Below, piece after piece: positions 43,886-52,849 of a stretch of DNA of 64,000 nucleotides. The first letter of the stretch is position 1, and every line of letters starts with the position of its first letter. A model generated the notes under the pieces. The model ran no database searches, was not told the origin of the DNA, and worked only from the letters and a program-made list of their open reading frames with translations. The position numbers and the translations under genes were made by a program. This DNA is from Acidobacteriota bacterium (GTDB lineage: Bacteria > Acidobacteriota > Terriglobia > Acidiferrales > UBA7541). The stretch spans positions 22,589-86,588 of the forward strand of contig JABCZN010000021.1 in NCBI GenBank assembly GCA_013289665.1, read 5' to 3'.

Positions 43886-45082
43886 GTGCAACTAACCAAT
43901 CGCATCAACCGCATCCAGGTTTCGGCAACCGCCGCCGTCATCAACGCCGCCGAACAATTGAAAGCCAAGGGCGTGGACATCGCCGACTTCGGCCCCGGCG
44001 AGCCGGACTTCCCGACGCCCGAGCACATCAAGAAAGCAGCCATCAAGGCCATTGAGGAAAATCGCACCAAGTACACTCCGACGGGCGGCATCATGCCGCT
44101 GCGCGAAGCGATCACCGCGTGGCACAAGCGAGAACTCGGCTCCGACTACACCGCCAAAGAATGCGTGGTCACCGTCGGCGGCAAGCATTCCATCTTCAAC
44201 GCCATCAGCGTGCTCATCCAGAACGGCGACGAGGTGATTTTGCCCGCGCCTTACTGGGTCAGCTTTCCGGACATCATCAAATACGCCGGTGGCACACCCG
44301 TGATCGTCGAGACGCGCCCTGAAGACGGATTCGGCGCCAAAGCCGCCGACATCGAGAAGGCCATCACACCGAAAACGAAAATGGTAATCGTCAACTCGCC
44401 CAGCAATCCCTCAGGCGGCGTGGTGGACGGGCCGGAATTCGAGAAGATTCTGGCAATCTGCAAGAAACACAACGTCTGGGTGATGGGCGACGAGTGCTAT
44501 TCGCACTTCGTGTACGAGCCGCACAAGCCGTTCTCGATTGCCAGCGCGAAAGACAGCAAAGCCAGCGTCATCATCATCGGCAGCGTCTCGAAAACATTCG
44601 CGATGACCGGCTGGCGCATCGGCTACACACTTGCGCCGGAGGAACTCATCCAGGCCATGATCAAAGTGCAAAGCCAGTCCACATCGAATCCGACTTCGAT
44701 AGCGCAGTACGCCGCTCTAGAAGCCATGCGGGGCTCGATGGACACCGTGCCGCCGATGCTCGCCGAATATGCGAAGCGCCGCAAGCGCATCGTGGAAGGA
44801 TTGCGCGCGATTCCCGGCGTCACCTGCGAATGGCCGGGCGGCGCGTTTTACGCCTTCCCGAATGTCTCCGCGCATCTGGGCGAAAGCAAAAACGCCGCCG
44901 CGAAAAACTGCACGGAACTTTCGAAGCTGTTGCTCGAGAAAGCGCACGTGGCGCTGGTTGCGGGCGAAGCCTTCGGCGCTCCGGGGTTCCTCCGCCTTTC
45001 CTATGCCACTTCGATCGAGCGCATCGAGGAAGGGCTCCGGCGGCTGGAAAAATTCTTTTCGCGCGCGGAGGCCGCCGCCTAG
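43886..45082 (+). CDS. Aspartate aminotransferase, class Ib
   Basis: A 398-residue fold-type I enzyme starting with GTG (AAGGAG five bases upstream). It has GPGEPDFPTP (36-45), NSPSNPSG (170-177), GDECY (201-205), the PLP lysine K236 (SVSKTFAMTGWRIGY) with R244, and the C-terminal substrate arginine in GFLRLSYA. It should interconvert aspartate and oxaloacetate with 2-oxoglutarate/glutamate; some members also act on prephenate. Confidence 0.92.
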   Translation: MQLTNRINRIQVSATAAVINAAEQLKAKGVDIADFGPGEPDFPTPEHIKKAAIKAIEENRTKYTPTGGIMPLREAITAWHKRELGSDYTAKECVVTVGGKHSIFNAISVLIQNGDEVILPAPYWVSFPDIIKYAGGTPVIVETRPEDGFGAKAADIEKAITPKTKMVIVNSPSNPSGGVVDGPEFEKILAICKKHNVWVMGDECYSHFVYEPHKPFSIASAKDSKASVIIIGSVSKTFAMTGWRIGYTLAPEELIQAMIKVQSQSTSNPTSIAQYAALEAMRGSMDTVPPMLAEYAKRRKRIVEGLRAIPGVTCEWPGGAFYAFPNVSAHLGESKNAAAKNCTELSKLLLEKAHVALVAGEAFGAPGFLRLSYATSIERIEEGLRRLEKFFSRAEAAA

Positions 45083-45088
45083 ACCGTG

Positions 45089-46144
45089 ATGCAACCTGTC
45101 CTCTCGCGCCTTGAGCCGTTTTTCAGCCCGCGGATCTGGGGCCAGCGCTCCCTCGCCCCGTGGTATCCCGGCAAAATAAACCTGAAAGAGCCTCTCGGCG
45201 AGGCGTGGCTCACCGCATTTGAATCGCGCGTGGCCAACGGCCCGTTTGCGGGCAAGTCACTCCAGGAAAGTTGGCACGCGATGCCGGCGGAATGGCGTGG
45301 CGCACGGCATGCCTCCGTCGCGGAGTTTCCCGTGCTTATCAAATTTATTTTCCCGAACGACAAATTGTCCATCCAGGTGCATCCCAACGATGCCTACGCC
45401 GCGAAACACGAGCAGCAAGCCGGCGGCCGCGGAAAAACGGAAATGTGGCACATGGTTTGTGCGCAGCACGGCGCGGAAATCATGTTCGGGTTGCAACCGG
45501 GTGTGAACAAGCAGGGTTTTTTACGGGCGCTGGCCGCGGGCACCGTGGAGAAACTGCTGGTGCACCTGCCGGTCGAGACTGGAGACACATACTTTGTGCC
45601 CGCGGGAACGCAGCACGCTATCGGGCCGGGGATGGTCATTTGCGAAATCCAGGAATATTCAGACCTCACCTATCGCGTTTACGATTATGGCCGCGTGGAC
45701 TCCTCCGGCAAGCCGCGTGAACTGCACATCGACAAAGCGCTGGAAGTGACAAATTTCAGAGGGGGAGTCGGTGGAAAAATCGAGCCGCTGGCGTTGCACT
45801 CGCCCGACGCGAAGAAGTATCTTTTGGCCGCGTGCGAGTATTTTGCCACGGAACGCTGGGATTGCAATCGCACCACGCCGATCGAAAGCGATCCCCAGGA
45901 ATTTCAGTTGTTTGTGATTCTCGAAGGCGCCGGCGCGTTCTATGATGCCGATCAGGTCTACCCGTATCGCTCCGGCGAAGCGTGGTTCTTGCCGGCGAAT
46001 TTGCCGACGACCTTGCTGCAGCCGGATGGAGCGAGTTCGGTCCTGCGGGTGACCGTGCCGGACACCCAAGCCCTGCGACGGCAATTGCGCAACCAGGGAT
46101 TTGAAGATCCGGCAATTTCCCGCGTTGTGATTGGTGCCGTGTGA
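45089..46144 (+). CDS. manA: Mannose-6-phosphate isomerase, class I
   Basis: A 351-residue cupin-fold isomerase. Metal-binding motifs are visible in QVHPNDAYA and GKTEMWHMV (near 100-125) and in FVPAGTQHAIG (near 172). It interconverts fructose 6-phosphate and mannose 6-phosphate. A GTG one codon upstream (45086) is an alternative start. Its stop overlaps the next gene by GTGA, so the two are coupled, and the pair starts the GDP-mannose route. Confidence 0.92.
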   Translation: MQPVLSRLEPFFSPRIWGQRSLAPWYPGKINLKEPLGEAWLTAFESRVANGPFAGKSLQESWHAMPAEWRGARHASVAEFPVLIKFIFPNDKLSIQVHPNDAYAAKHEQQAGGRGKTEMWHMVCAQHGAEIMFGLQPGVNKQGFLRALAAGTVEKLLVHLPVETGDTYFVPAGTQHAIGPGMVICEIQEYSDLTYRVYDYGRVDSSGKPRELHIDKALEVTNFRGGVGGKIEPLALHSPDAKKYLLAACEYFATERWDCNRTTPIESDPQEFQLFVILEGAGAFYDADQVYPYRSGEAWFLPANLPTTLLQPDGASSVLRVTVPDTQALRRQLRNQGFEDPAISRVVIGAV

Positions 46145-47259
46145 AAAAGGAAAAACCGCTGGCAACCCACGCTGTGATTCTTGCCGGAGGGCGCGGCACG
46201 CGCTTCTGGCCCCGCAGCCGCACCCGCACGCCAAAGCAGCTGTTGAACATTGTCGGCGAGGGTTCGATGCTGCAACAGACGGTGGCACGCCTGGCGCCGC
46301 TCGTTGCCGCGCAGCGCATCTGGACGGTGACCAACGCGGAGCAAGCCTCCGCCCTCGGAAAGCAATTGCCCGCGGCAGCGCGCAATCATGTGCTGACCGA
46401 GCCGGTGGGAAGAAACACGGCCGCAGCAATCGCTCTGGCCGCGATCCACGTGCGTCACGCTGCGGCAGGCGGCGACGCTCTGCTTGCCGTGCTCCCGGCC
46501 GACCATCACATCGCTCAGCCGGAGCGCTATCGCGAAATCATGCGCGCCGCCTTGGAGGCGGCGCGCAACCCGGGACGCATGCTGGTGCTGGGCATTCCGC
46601 CGACGCGGCCGGAAACGGGCTACGGTTATATCGAGCGGCAAGGAGATTCCATCACCGCAAAGGGAGCGCCGATTTTTGCCGTGCGGTGCTTTAGGGAGAA
46701 GCCGGAACTCGCCGTCGCCAAGGAATACGTGGCCTCCGGAAATTTCCATTGGAACGCGGGGATGTTTTTCTGGCGAGTTTCCACTTTCCTGGATGCGCTA
46801 AAGGAATTCCTGCCGAAGACCCATGCGCTGATTGAAGAACTTGACCGGCATATCGGAAAGCGAAGTTACGCGGCAAAATTGAAGCGCATCTATCCGCAAC
46901 TTGAAAATATCTCCGTGGACTATGCCATCCTGGAACGCGCCACACAGCATCCCGGCCCGCTGCGCGTTTTCGTAATCCCCGCGGAAATGGGCTGGAGCGA
47001 TATCGGCTCCTGGGCCGCGGTTCACGAACTGCTCGCCAAGCATCCCACAGAAAACATCTTTGCGGGCCCCGGCCACACGCTCGATGCCGAAGGAAATTTC
47101 CTCTGGAGTCCCGGCAAATACATCGCCGCCATCGGTGTCAGCGGCCTGGTGGTTGTCGAAACACCAGACGCACTGCTCATCTGCCCCCGCGACCGCGCCC
47201 AGGACGTCGGCAAAATCGTCAAAGCGCTCGAAGACCGCAAGCACAAGAAACTTCTCTAG
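46141..47259 (+). CDS. manC: Mannose-1-phosphate guanylyltransferase
   Basis: A 372-residue nucleotidyltransferase starting with GTG. It has the pyrophosphorylase signature ILAGGRGTRFWPRSR followed by PKQLL, then TEPVGRNTAAAIALAA, LPADHHI, ETGYGYI and FREKPE, and the late motif EMGWSDIGSW. It makes GDP-mannose from mannose 1-phosphate and GTP. It lacks the C-terminal isomerase domain of bifunctional ManC, which fits the separate isomerase gene just upstream. Confidence 0.93.
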   Translation: MKKEKPLATHAVILAGGRGTRFWPRSRTRTPKQLLNIVGEGSMLQQTVARLAPLVAAQRIWTVTNAEQASALGKQLPAAARNHVLTEPVGRNTAAAIALAAIHVRHAAAGGDALLAVLPADHHIAQPERYREIMRAALEAARNPGRMLVLGIPPTRPETGYGYIERQGDSITAKGAPIFAVRCFREKPELAVAKEYVASGNFHWNAGMFFWRVSTFLDALKEFLPKTHALIEELDRHIGKRSYAAKLKRIYPQLENISVDYAILERATQHPGPLRVFVIPAEMGWSDIGSWAAVHELLAKHPTENIFAGPGHTLDAEGNFLWSPGKYIAAIGVSGLVVVETPDALLICPRDRAQDVGKIVKALEDRKHKKLL

Positions 47260-47378
47260 TCGCCAAACCGCATCCCTTTTCCGCGCTGGGCGTTACCATT
47301 TGCCATGATTTGCCAAGATCGCTTCTTGACGCCTGGCCTCGAAGCGTCGCGGTTTGCAGCTTTCCGCCCAACTCTGGC

Positions 47379-47406
47379 TTGACTTTGCTTTCGCCCGGAG
47401 TATTGT
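47379..47406 (+). promoter_or_regulatory. Possible promoter of the STAS gene
   Basis: TTGACT (47379-47384) and TATTGT (47401-47406) lie 16 bases apart in the 273-base gap before the STAS gene. The leader would be about 120 bases. The -10 match is only moderate. Confidence 0.35.
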
Positions 47407-47532
47407 TAGGGCGTTCCGTCGAGCCTACTCTTTCCTCGGCTGAACGAAGTTTGACCGAACCGGCGGCGGTTCCAATCCCGAAGAGCGGATCCCTTACAGA
47501 CAAAATTCAGGTTAGCCTAAGGAGGCCACTTC

Positions 47533-47889
47533 ATGTCCGCGACTCCTAGCCCGATCTCAGAATTGAAACTAGAAACGACAAAAAACCCCGAGGAAACGAT
47601 CGTTCGCTGTGCTGGCAAAATTACATCTGCCACCTCCGGCTTGCTTCAAACGACAGTCCGGAATCTGATCCCGGAAACCAGATCTGTCGTACTTGACTTG
47701 ACCGATGTGAGCTACATGGACAGTTCCGGCCTTGGTACGATCGCCGGGTTGTACTTCTCCGCGAAGCGGCAGAATTGCAGGCTGAAGCTCGTCAATCTGA
47801 ACGACCGCCTGAAGGAACTCTTCCGATTGACAAAACTGGCTTCGGTGTTTGAGGGCCACGAAGATTTCCTTGGCTATACTCCCGATTAG
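47533..47889 (+). CDS. STAS-domain anti-sigma factor antagonist
   Basis: A 118-residue single STAS domain of the SpoIIAA/RsbV type. The conserved phospho-serine lies in YMDSSGLGT (S65, by analogy to SpoIIAA S58). Such proteins are switched by an anti-sigma kinase and release a sigma factor when unphosphorylated. No kinase or sigma gene is adjacent. The ribosome site AAGGAGG precedes the ATG. Confidence 0.9.
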   Translation: MSATPSPISELKLETTKNPEETIVRCAGKITSATSGLLQTTVRNLIPETRSVVLDLTDVSYMDSSGLGTIAGLYFSAKRQNCRLKLVNLNDRLKELFRLTKLASVFEGHEDFLGYTPD

Positions 47890-48020
47890 CCCTGCCCTTC
47901 GACGATGACTGTCCATTGGCGCGTGAGCTGTCGACGCGTTCGAAGCACCATGAGTGTGCCGGGGAGCGCGGCTCGTGTCTTTGCGGGCCGAAGTTCATTC
48001 TTCGTTTTTTCGCGCCGGTG

Positions 48021-48758
48021 TCACCCGGCTAACTCTTTCTGCAACGCTTTCCCCTTCCGGAACCACGGCCGCTCCGCCCTTTGCATATACCTCGGCAGAG
48101 TTCGCTTCTTCGCAACCAGCCTTTGCACCCACTCGCGCGCTTCCTCTCTCTTCCCCGACAGTTTCAGATAGTTCGCATAGTTGTACAGTGTCTCCGGGGT
48201 CGTCGAAAATTGCGCGGCGGGCGCGAAATAGAACGCCGCCTTTTCCAGATCACCGGTGCGAGCATAGGCATCGCCAAGCAATCCCGTCGCCCGGTGGTAA
48301 TCAAATTTCGGGTCCTTCCCGACGACGTACTCCAAGTCAGGAATGGCAGCGACAAAGTCTCCCATTCCTAGGGCCGATTTCGCGCGCAGATAAAATGCAT
48401 GCGGCGAATCGCTCCGCACGGAGATCGCCCGGTCCAACAATTCCCGCGCCTTCGCATACTTCTTCTGTTCAAAGTAGAGTTCGGCCAGCTCTTCCAGATT
48501 GCCCACCGACGGATTGTCCAGAATCTGCATTTCCAGGTTCTGAATCCGCGAGCGCCTGCCGAATCCCTGGAAGACCCCGCGCAGCAATCCCAGGTCAGGG
48601 ATCATCTCGACTGCGACATACACCCCGGCGCCCAGCGGACCCCCGAAAATAATGATCCAAAGCCAATAGCCCTCCGGACGCCGCTTCACGAAGTGCCAGA
48701 GGGCCACACCTTGCACAATAAATCCCCACGGATAGATGAGGGAACTCAGTCCTCCCAT
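48021..48758 (-). CDS. Membrane-anchored TPR protein
   Basis: With the start at 48758 the product has 245 residues; an ATG at 48782 is an alternative. Two N-terminal hydrophobic segments (IYPWGFIVQGVALWHFV and WLWIIIFGGPLGAGVYVAV) resemble the N-terminus of phospholipase D-nuclease-like membrane proteins. Four to five TPR-like helical repeats follow (NLEELAELYFEQKKYAKAREL, PHAFYLRAKSALGMGDFVAA, ATGLLGDAYARTGDLEKA). It should scaffold proteins at the inner membrane. Partners unknown. Confidence 0.75.
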   Translation of the reverse strand: MGGLSSLIYPWGFIVQGVALWHFVKRRPEGYWLWIIIFGGPLGAGVYVAVEMIPDLGLLRGVFQGFGRRSRIQNLEMQILDNPSVGNLEELAELYFEQKKYAKARELLDRAISVRSDSPHAFYLRAKSALGMGDFVAAIPDLEYVVGKDPKFDYHRATGLLGDAYARTGDLEKAAFYFAPAAQFSTTPETLYNYANYLKLSGKREEAREWVQRLVAKKRTLPRYMQRAERPWFRKGKALQKELAG

Positions 48759-49041
48759 GCCCGGCCACCTCGCACATTCCATTCAGGCTGACGAACTTGC
48801 CGACAGCATCCGGCATCGCTTTCCGCGTGTCAATCCAAGCATTGTTTTTTTCGTGTAAGAGTGACTATCACTTTACACATTTCTCCTGTCCGCTGCCCAC
48901 CCCCTGATTTCACGGTTGAACGCACCTGCTGCCAGCTTGGGTGCTCAAGCGGCATCGGCTTCCCGGCCAAATTGGCTGGGTTCATCGCTTTTCTCTACCC
49001 GTACCTAATCCCGCAATCTTTGGCGCGTCGCCTTCCTCGCG

Positions 49042-49047
49042 TATACT
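49042..49047 (+). promoter_or_regulatory. -10 box of phosphomannomutase gene, suggesting a leaderless mRNA
   Basis: TATACT at 49042-49047 ends eight bases before the ATG at 49056. A weak -35 (TTGGCG) lies 16 bases upstream. Transcription would begin within a base or two of the ATG, and no Shine-Dalgarno is present, so a leaderless transcript is likely. Confidence 0.45.
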
Positions 49048-49055
49048 CACTAGCA

Positions 49056-50465
49056 ATGGCTTCGATTAAATTTGGCACCGACGGATGGCGCGGGATCATC
49101 GCCGAGGATTTTACGTTTGCGAACGCGCGCACCGTGGCCGCCGCGATTGCCCGCTACGTCGTGCGCGGCGAGGACGCGCGCAAGGGCGTCCTGGTGGGTT
49201 ACGACCACCGATTTGCTTCGGATCGCATCGCCGCGGCGGTGGCCGAGGTCGTGAGCGCCACAGGGACTCCAGTCTGGCTCGCCGATAAACCCTGCCCCAC
49301 GCCCGCGATTTCGCTCCTCGTCCGCCAGCGCCAAGCCGCCGGGGGAATGGTCATCACCGCGAGCCACAATCCCTATTCGTGGAACGGCGTAAAGTACAAG
49401 GCCAGCTACGGCAGCAGCGCGTTGCCATCTATCGTCGCGCGGATTGAGAAGGAACTTGCAATCGTGGAAGCGTCAAGCGCACCCCCACTGCCTCCGCGCA
49501 AAGAGTTGATTCAGCCGCTGGAGCCGCGCGCCCCGTACCTTGACACGATTGAAAAGCTGGTCGACTGGCAACGACTGCGCGACGCCAGGTTCCGTTTCGT
49601 TGTTGACCCTATGCACGGTTCGGCCGCCGGTCTGCTGAAAGAACTTTTTTCGCGCAACGGCGTGGTCTGCGACGAAATTCGCGGCACCCACGACCCGCGA
49701 TTCGGTGGCGTGCATCCCGAACCCATCGAGCCGCACATTGACGCTCTGCGCAAGGCGGTCCTCGCCGGAAAATATGACGCCGGACTCGCCGCCGACGGCG
49801 ACGGCGACCGCATCGGCGCCATCGACCGCGACGGCACCTTCATCGATCCCCACCAGATTTTCGCTCTGATGGTCTGGCACTTGATCGGCACGCGGAAACT
49901 TCCCGGCGGCATCGCCAAGACATTTTCCGTCACGAAACTCATCGACAAGCTGGCTGCTAAATTCAACCGCAAGCTTTATGAGACGCCCATCGGCTTCAAG
50001 TACATCTGCGAGCTGATGCTGCAGCAGGACATCCTGATCGGCGGCGAAGAAAGCGGGGGCATCGGCACCAGCCTCTATCTCCCGGAGCGTGACGCCTCGG
50101 TCTCCGCGCTGTTCCTGGCCGAACTGATGGCCTGGCACGGCAAATCCCTGGGCGAACTCCTCGCCGTGCTGCACGCGGAGTTTGGCGAATTCCACTACGG
50201 CCGCACCGATCTGGACGTGAAGACGGGACAGAAAGAAAAAGCGATCGCCTATTTCACGAATGAAAAAACGGAGCGCATCGATAATTGGGATGTGAAGCGG
50301 CGCGAAAATATGGACGGCATCAAGCTGTATCTCAGCGACATCGGCTGGGTGATGGTGCGCGCTTCGGGCACCGAGAAACTTCTGCGCATTTATTGCGAGA
50401 CATCGCGCGCAGATACGACGAAGCGCGTTCTGCAGGCAACGGTCGCGGCAGTAAACGCCCTCTAG
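49056..50465 (+). CDS. Phosphoglucomutase/phosphomannomutase
   Basis: A 469-residue alpha-D-phosphohexomutase. The phospho-serine is S103 in ITASHNPYSWNG. The metal loop is ADGDGDRIGA, the sugar loop GGEESGGIG, and the phosphate loop ASGTEKLLRIYCE. It should interconvert hexose 6- and 1-phosphates and so link the isomerase and guanylyltransferase encoded 2-4 kb upstream. The frame is open from 48861, but that extension is not domain-like; the ATG at 49056 puts FGTDGWRG at the usual position. Confidence 0.92.
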   Translation: MASIKFGTDGWRGIIAEDFTFANARTVAAAIARYVVRGEDARKGVLVGYDHRFASDRIAAAVAEVVSATGTPVWLADKPCPTPAISLLVRQRQAAGGMVITASHNPYSWNGVKYKASYGSSALPSIVARIEKELAIVEASSAPPLPPRKELIQPLEPRAPYLDTIEKLVDWQRLRDARFRFVVDPMHGSAAGLLKELFSRNGVVCDEIRGTHDPRFGGVHPEPIEPHIDALRKAVLAGKYDAGLAADGDGDRIGAIDRDGTFIDPHQIFALMVWHLIGTRKLPGGIAKTFSVTKLIDKLAAKFNRKLYETPIGFKYICELMLQQDILIGGEESGGIGTSLYLPERDASVSALFLAELMAWHGKSLGELLAVLHAEFGEFHYGRTDLDVKTGQKEKAIAYFTNEKTERIDNWDVKRRENMDGIKLYLSDIGWVMVRASGTEKLLRIYCETSRADTTKRVLQATVAAVNAL

Positions 50466-50475
50466 GGAGCAAGCG

Positions 50476-50835
50476 ATGGAAACAGTAAACTTGAAGGACA
50501 AATTCGGCAGGTTCCAGGATTACTGCAACCCGCGCGTGATCGGCGAAGTAAACGACTGCCAGGTGAAGGCCGTCAAACTGAAGGGCGAATTCATCTGGCA
50601 CCACCACGACCATGAAGATGAACTTTTCCTGGTCGTGAAAGGCACGCTGCGCCTGAAATTCCGCGACCACGAAGCGCTCGTGCGCGAAGGCGAATTTGTG
50701 ATTGTGCCCCGCGGCGTCGAGCACTGCCCCGTGGCCGACGAAGAAGTGCACATTGTCTTGATCGAACCGCGAACGACATTGAACACAGGAAATATTCAGA
50801 ACGAAAGGACAGTCAGCCAGCTCGAGCGGATTTAA
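50476..50835 (+). CDS. Cupin-domain protein
   Basis: A 119-residue single cupin. The first motif gives FIWHHHDHEDELFLVVKG, with His/His/Glu metal ligands, and the second gives VPRGVEHCP. Small cupins of this type bind a metal and act as isomerases, dioxygenases or sensors; the substrate is unknown. GGGAGCAAGCG precedes the ATG, ten bases after the phosphomannomutase stop, so the two form an operon and a sugar-related role is possible. Confidence 0.88.
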   Translation: METVNLKDKFGRFQDYCNPRVIGEVNDCQVKAVKLKGEFIWHHHDHEDELFLVVKGTLRLKFRDHEALVREGEFVIVPRGVEHCPVADEEVHIVLIEPRTTLNTGNIQNERTVSQLERI

Positions 50836-50873
50836 ATTCTTCTTCTCGGCAGCTCGAAAGACAGGACTCAGCC

Positions 50874-51755
50874 ATGCAACATCGCTTCTACACGCTCGAT
50901 GTCTTCACCACAACGCGCTTCCAGGGCAATCCGCTCGCCGTGATCACCGACGGCGACGGCCTCTCCGACGACCAGATGCTGGCCATTGCCCGCGAAATGA
51001 ATCTTTCCGAAACGGTCTTCGTGCAGAAGCCCACCGACGACCGTGCGCTGGCCCGGCTGCGCATTTTCACCACCAAGGAAGAATTAAAACTCGCCGGACA
51101 TCCGGTGATCGGCACCTGGTTCCTGCTGGCGGAGTTGGGCGTGGTTCCCGCGCAGGAGGGCGGCGTGCACGTCTTGCAGCAGACCGGCGCGGGAATTTTG
51201 CCGGTGGAGATACGCTTCAAGGACGGCCGTCCCCAGCGCGTGACCATGACGCAAAAAGAAGCCACGTTCAAACCGTCAAAGATCAGCAAGAAAAAGCTGG
51301 CGGAAGCGCTGGGATTGTCTCTGAAGGATCTCGATCCAAAGCTCGATCCGGAATTCGTTTCCACGGGAATCTTCAACCTGATGGTGCCGCTGCGCAATCG
51401 CCAGGCGCTCGCGAGAATCCAGCTGAACATGGTGGAACTGGCCCGCCTCTTCGGCAAGCAGGGCGCGCTGGCCTATTGTTTCGCGCTCGGCGGCAATTCG
51501 ACAGCCTACGCCCGGGGCATGATGCCGTGGGAATTATATGAAGACGCGGCGACAGGCTCGGCCGCCGGTTCGCTCGGCGCGTATCTGGTGAAGCACGGAA
51601 AATTCGGCGCGGGGCACACGCTGCACATTGCGCAAGGCGTGGAAATGGGCCGTCCCAGCGAAATCGAAGTGGAAGTTTCTCAAAACGGAAAAAAGCTGAC
51701 CCCGCGCGTAAGCGGCGCCGCGGTAAAAGTGTTCGAAGGCACCATCCGCACCTAG
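50874..51755 (+). CDS. PhzF-family isomerase/epimerase
   Basis: A 293-residue protein with the diaminopimelate epimerase-like fold. It has the family start RFYTLDVFTTTRFQGNPLAV, the catalytic glutamate in NLSETVFV, FTTKEELKLAGHPVIGT and, late, YEDAATGSAAGSLGAYLV. PhzF itself isomerises a phenazine precursor; most relatives have unknown substrates. It follows the cupin gene by 38 bases. Confidence 0.9.
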   Translation: MQHRFYTLDVFTTTRFQGNPLAVITDGDGLSDDQMLAIAREMNLSETVFVQKPTDDRALARLRIFTTKEELKLAGHPVIGTWFLLAELGVVPAQEGGVHVLQQTGAGILPVEIRFKDGRPQRVTMTQKEATFKPSKISKKKLAEALGLSLKDLDPKLDPEFVSTGIFNLMVPLRNRQALARIQLNMVELARLFGKQGALAYCFALGGNSTAYARGMMPWELYEDAATGSAAGSLGAYLVKHGKFGAGHTLHIAQGVEMGRPSEIEVEVSQNGKKLTPRVSGAAVKVFEGTIRT

Positions 51756-51786
51756 CGTCCCGGCGCGAGACGCGTGGCCGATTCGT

Positions 51787-52194
51787 TCACTCGGTTTTCA
51801 GGGTTTTTTGGTAGGCGTCGAGGATGCCGTTGACGAAACCGCCGGCGTCGTCGGAGGAATATTTTTTTGCGAGATCCACGGCTTCGTTGATGACGACTTT
51901 TACGGGAGTATCGGTGGCGCGTATTTCGTGCATCGCCAGGCGCAGGATCGCGCGATCAATGGCCGCGAGCCGATCAAGGCGCCAGTTAGCGGCATGCTTG
52001 CTGATGAGTTCGTCAAGCGCAGTGGCGTCATGCGCGGCGCCTTCGAAAAGCTGATTGGCGAACGTGCGCGTCTGCGCCGCGGCTTTTGCGCTTTTCCAGA
52101 AGGTGAGCTCGAGTTTCTCGGCCATTTGCTGGCTCATGTCCCACTGAAACAGCATCTGCATGGCGAATTCGCGCGATTTTGTCCGCAGGCTCAC
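51787..52194 (-). CDS. nusB: Transcription antitermination factor NusB
   Basis: A 135-residue all-helical protein with the NusB pattern: TKSREFAMQMLFQWDMS at the N-terminus, LDRLAAIDRAILRLAMHEI, and VVINEAVDLAKKYSSDDAGGFVNGILD. It binds boxA RNA with NusE for rRNA antitermination. It starts with GTG one base after the ribH stop (TAACGTG), so it is coupled to ribH, a common pairing. Confidence 0.95.
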   Translation of the reverse strand: MSLRTKSREFAMQMLFQWDMSQQMAEKLELTFWKSAKAAAQTRTFANQLFEGAAHDATALDELISKHAANWRLDRLAAIDRAILRLAMHEIRATDTPVKVVINEAVDLAKKYSSDDAGGFVNGILDAYQKTLKTE

Positions 52195-52195
52195 G

Positions 52196-52714
52196 TTATT
52201 TGCGCCGCCCTTTGCCCGTGGCGGAGAATGATTTCGAGGAACCTCGCAGCTTTCGAGACAATTGCGCCATTTCGATAGCGCCGAGCCCGGCCTCGAAACC
52301 CTTGTTGCCCCCCTTCAATCCCGCGCGGTCAATGGCTTGCTCCAGCGTGTCGCACGTGAGCACGCAGAACATCACCGGTACGCCGGTATCCATCTGCGCG
52401 AGCTGCAGGCCGCGCGAGGTTTCCGAGCACACATAATCGTAATGAGCGGTTTCGCCGCGCAGGACGCAGCCGATAGCGATCAACGTGTCATAGCGCCCCG
52501 TCACCGCAAGTTTCTTCGCCGCCAGCGGCAATTCAAACGCGCCCGGCACGTGAATCACGTCCACGTCCTTGCTCGCCGCCCCGCCGCGTTCCAGCGCATC
52601 CACGGCGCCCTGCAGCAGCCGCTCGGTGATGAAACTGTTGAAGCGGCTCACCACAATGCCAAAACGAAAACCTTCGCCGCTCAGGCCTCCGTCAATTTTC
52701 GTGGGTTGAATCAT
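52196..52714 (-). CDS. ribH: 6,7-dimethyl-8-ribityllumazine synthase
   Basis: With the start at 52714 the protein has 172 residues; an upstream ATG at 52738 is also open. It has FGIVVSRFNSF, HVPGAFELPLAAKKLA, IAIGCVLRGETAHYDYVC and PVMFCVLTCDT with its downstream AGLKGGNKG. It makes the last intermediate of riboflavin synthesis. No FMN riboswitch is recognisable upstream. It is co-transcribed with nusB. Confidence 0.95.
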   Translation of the reverse strand: MIQPTKIDGGLSGEGFRFGIVVSRFNSFITERLLQGAVDALERGGAASKDVDVIHVPGAFELPLAAKKLAVTGRYDTLIAIGCVLRGETAHYDYVCSETSRGLQLAQMDTGVPVMFCVLTCDTLEQAIDRAGLKGGNKGFEAGLGAIEMAQLSRKLRGSSKSFSATGKGRRK

Positions 52715-52849
52715 TGCACCCGCTTCCCCGTTCCTCAATCCGCGTTTCTTGAAATCAGTGACTTTGCCTGGAGCAAGAAACCAAGACCACTTGTCATCCT
52801 GCGGGCACTTTGCTTGGTTCCATCACCTCATTTGCTTCCTTAACTTCCT

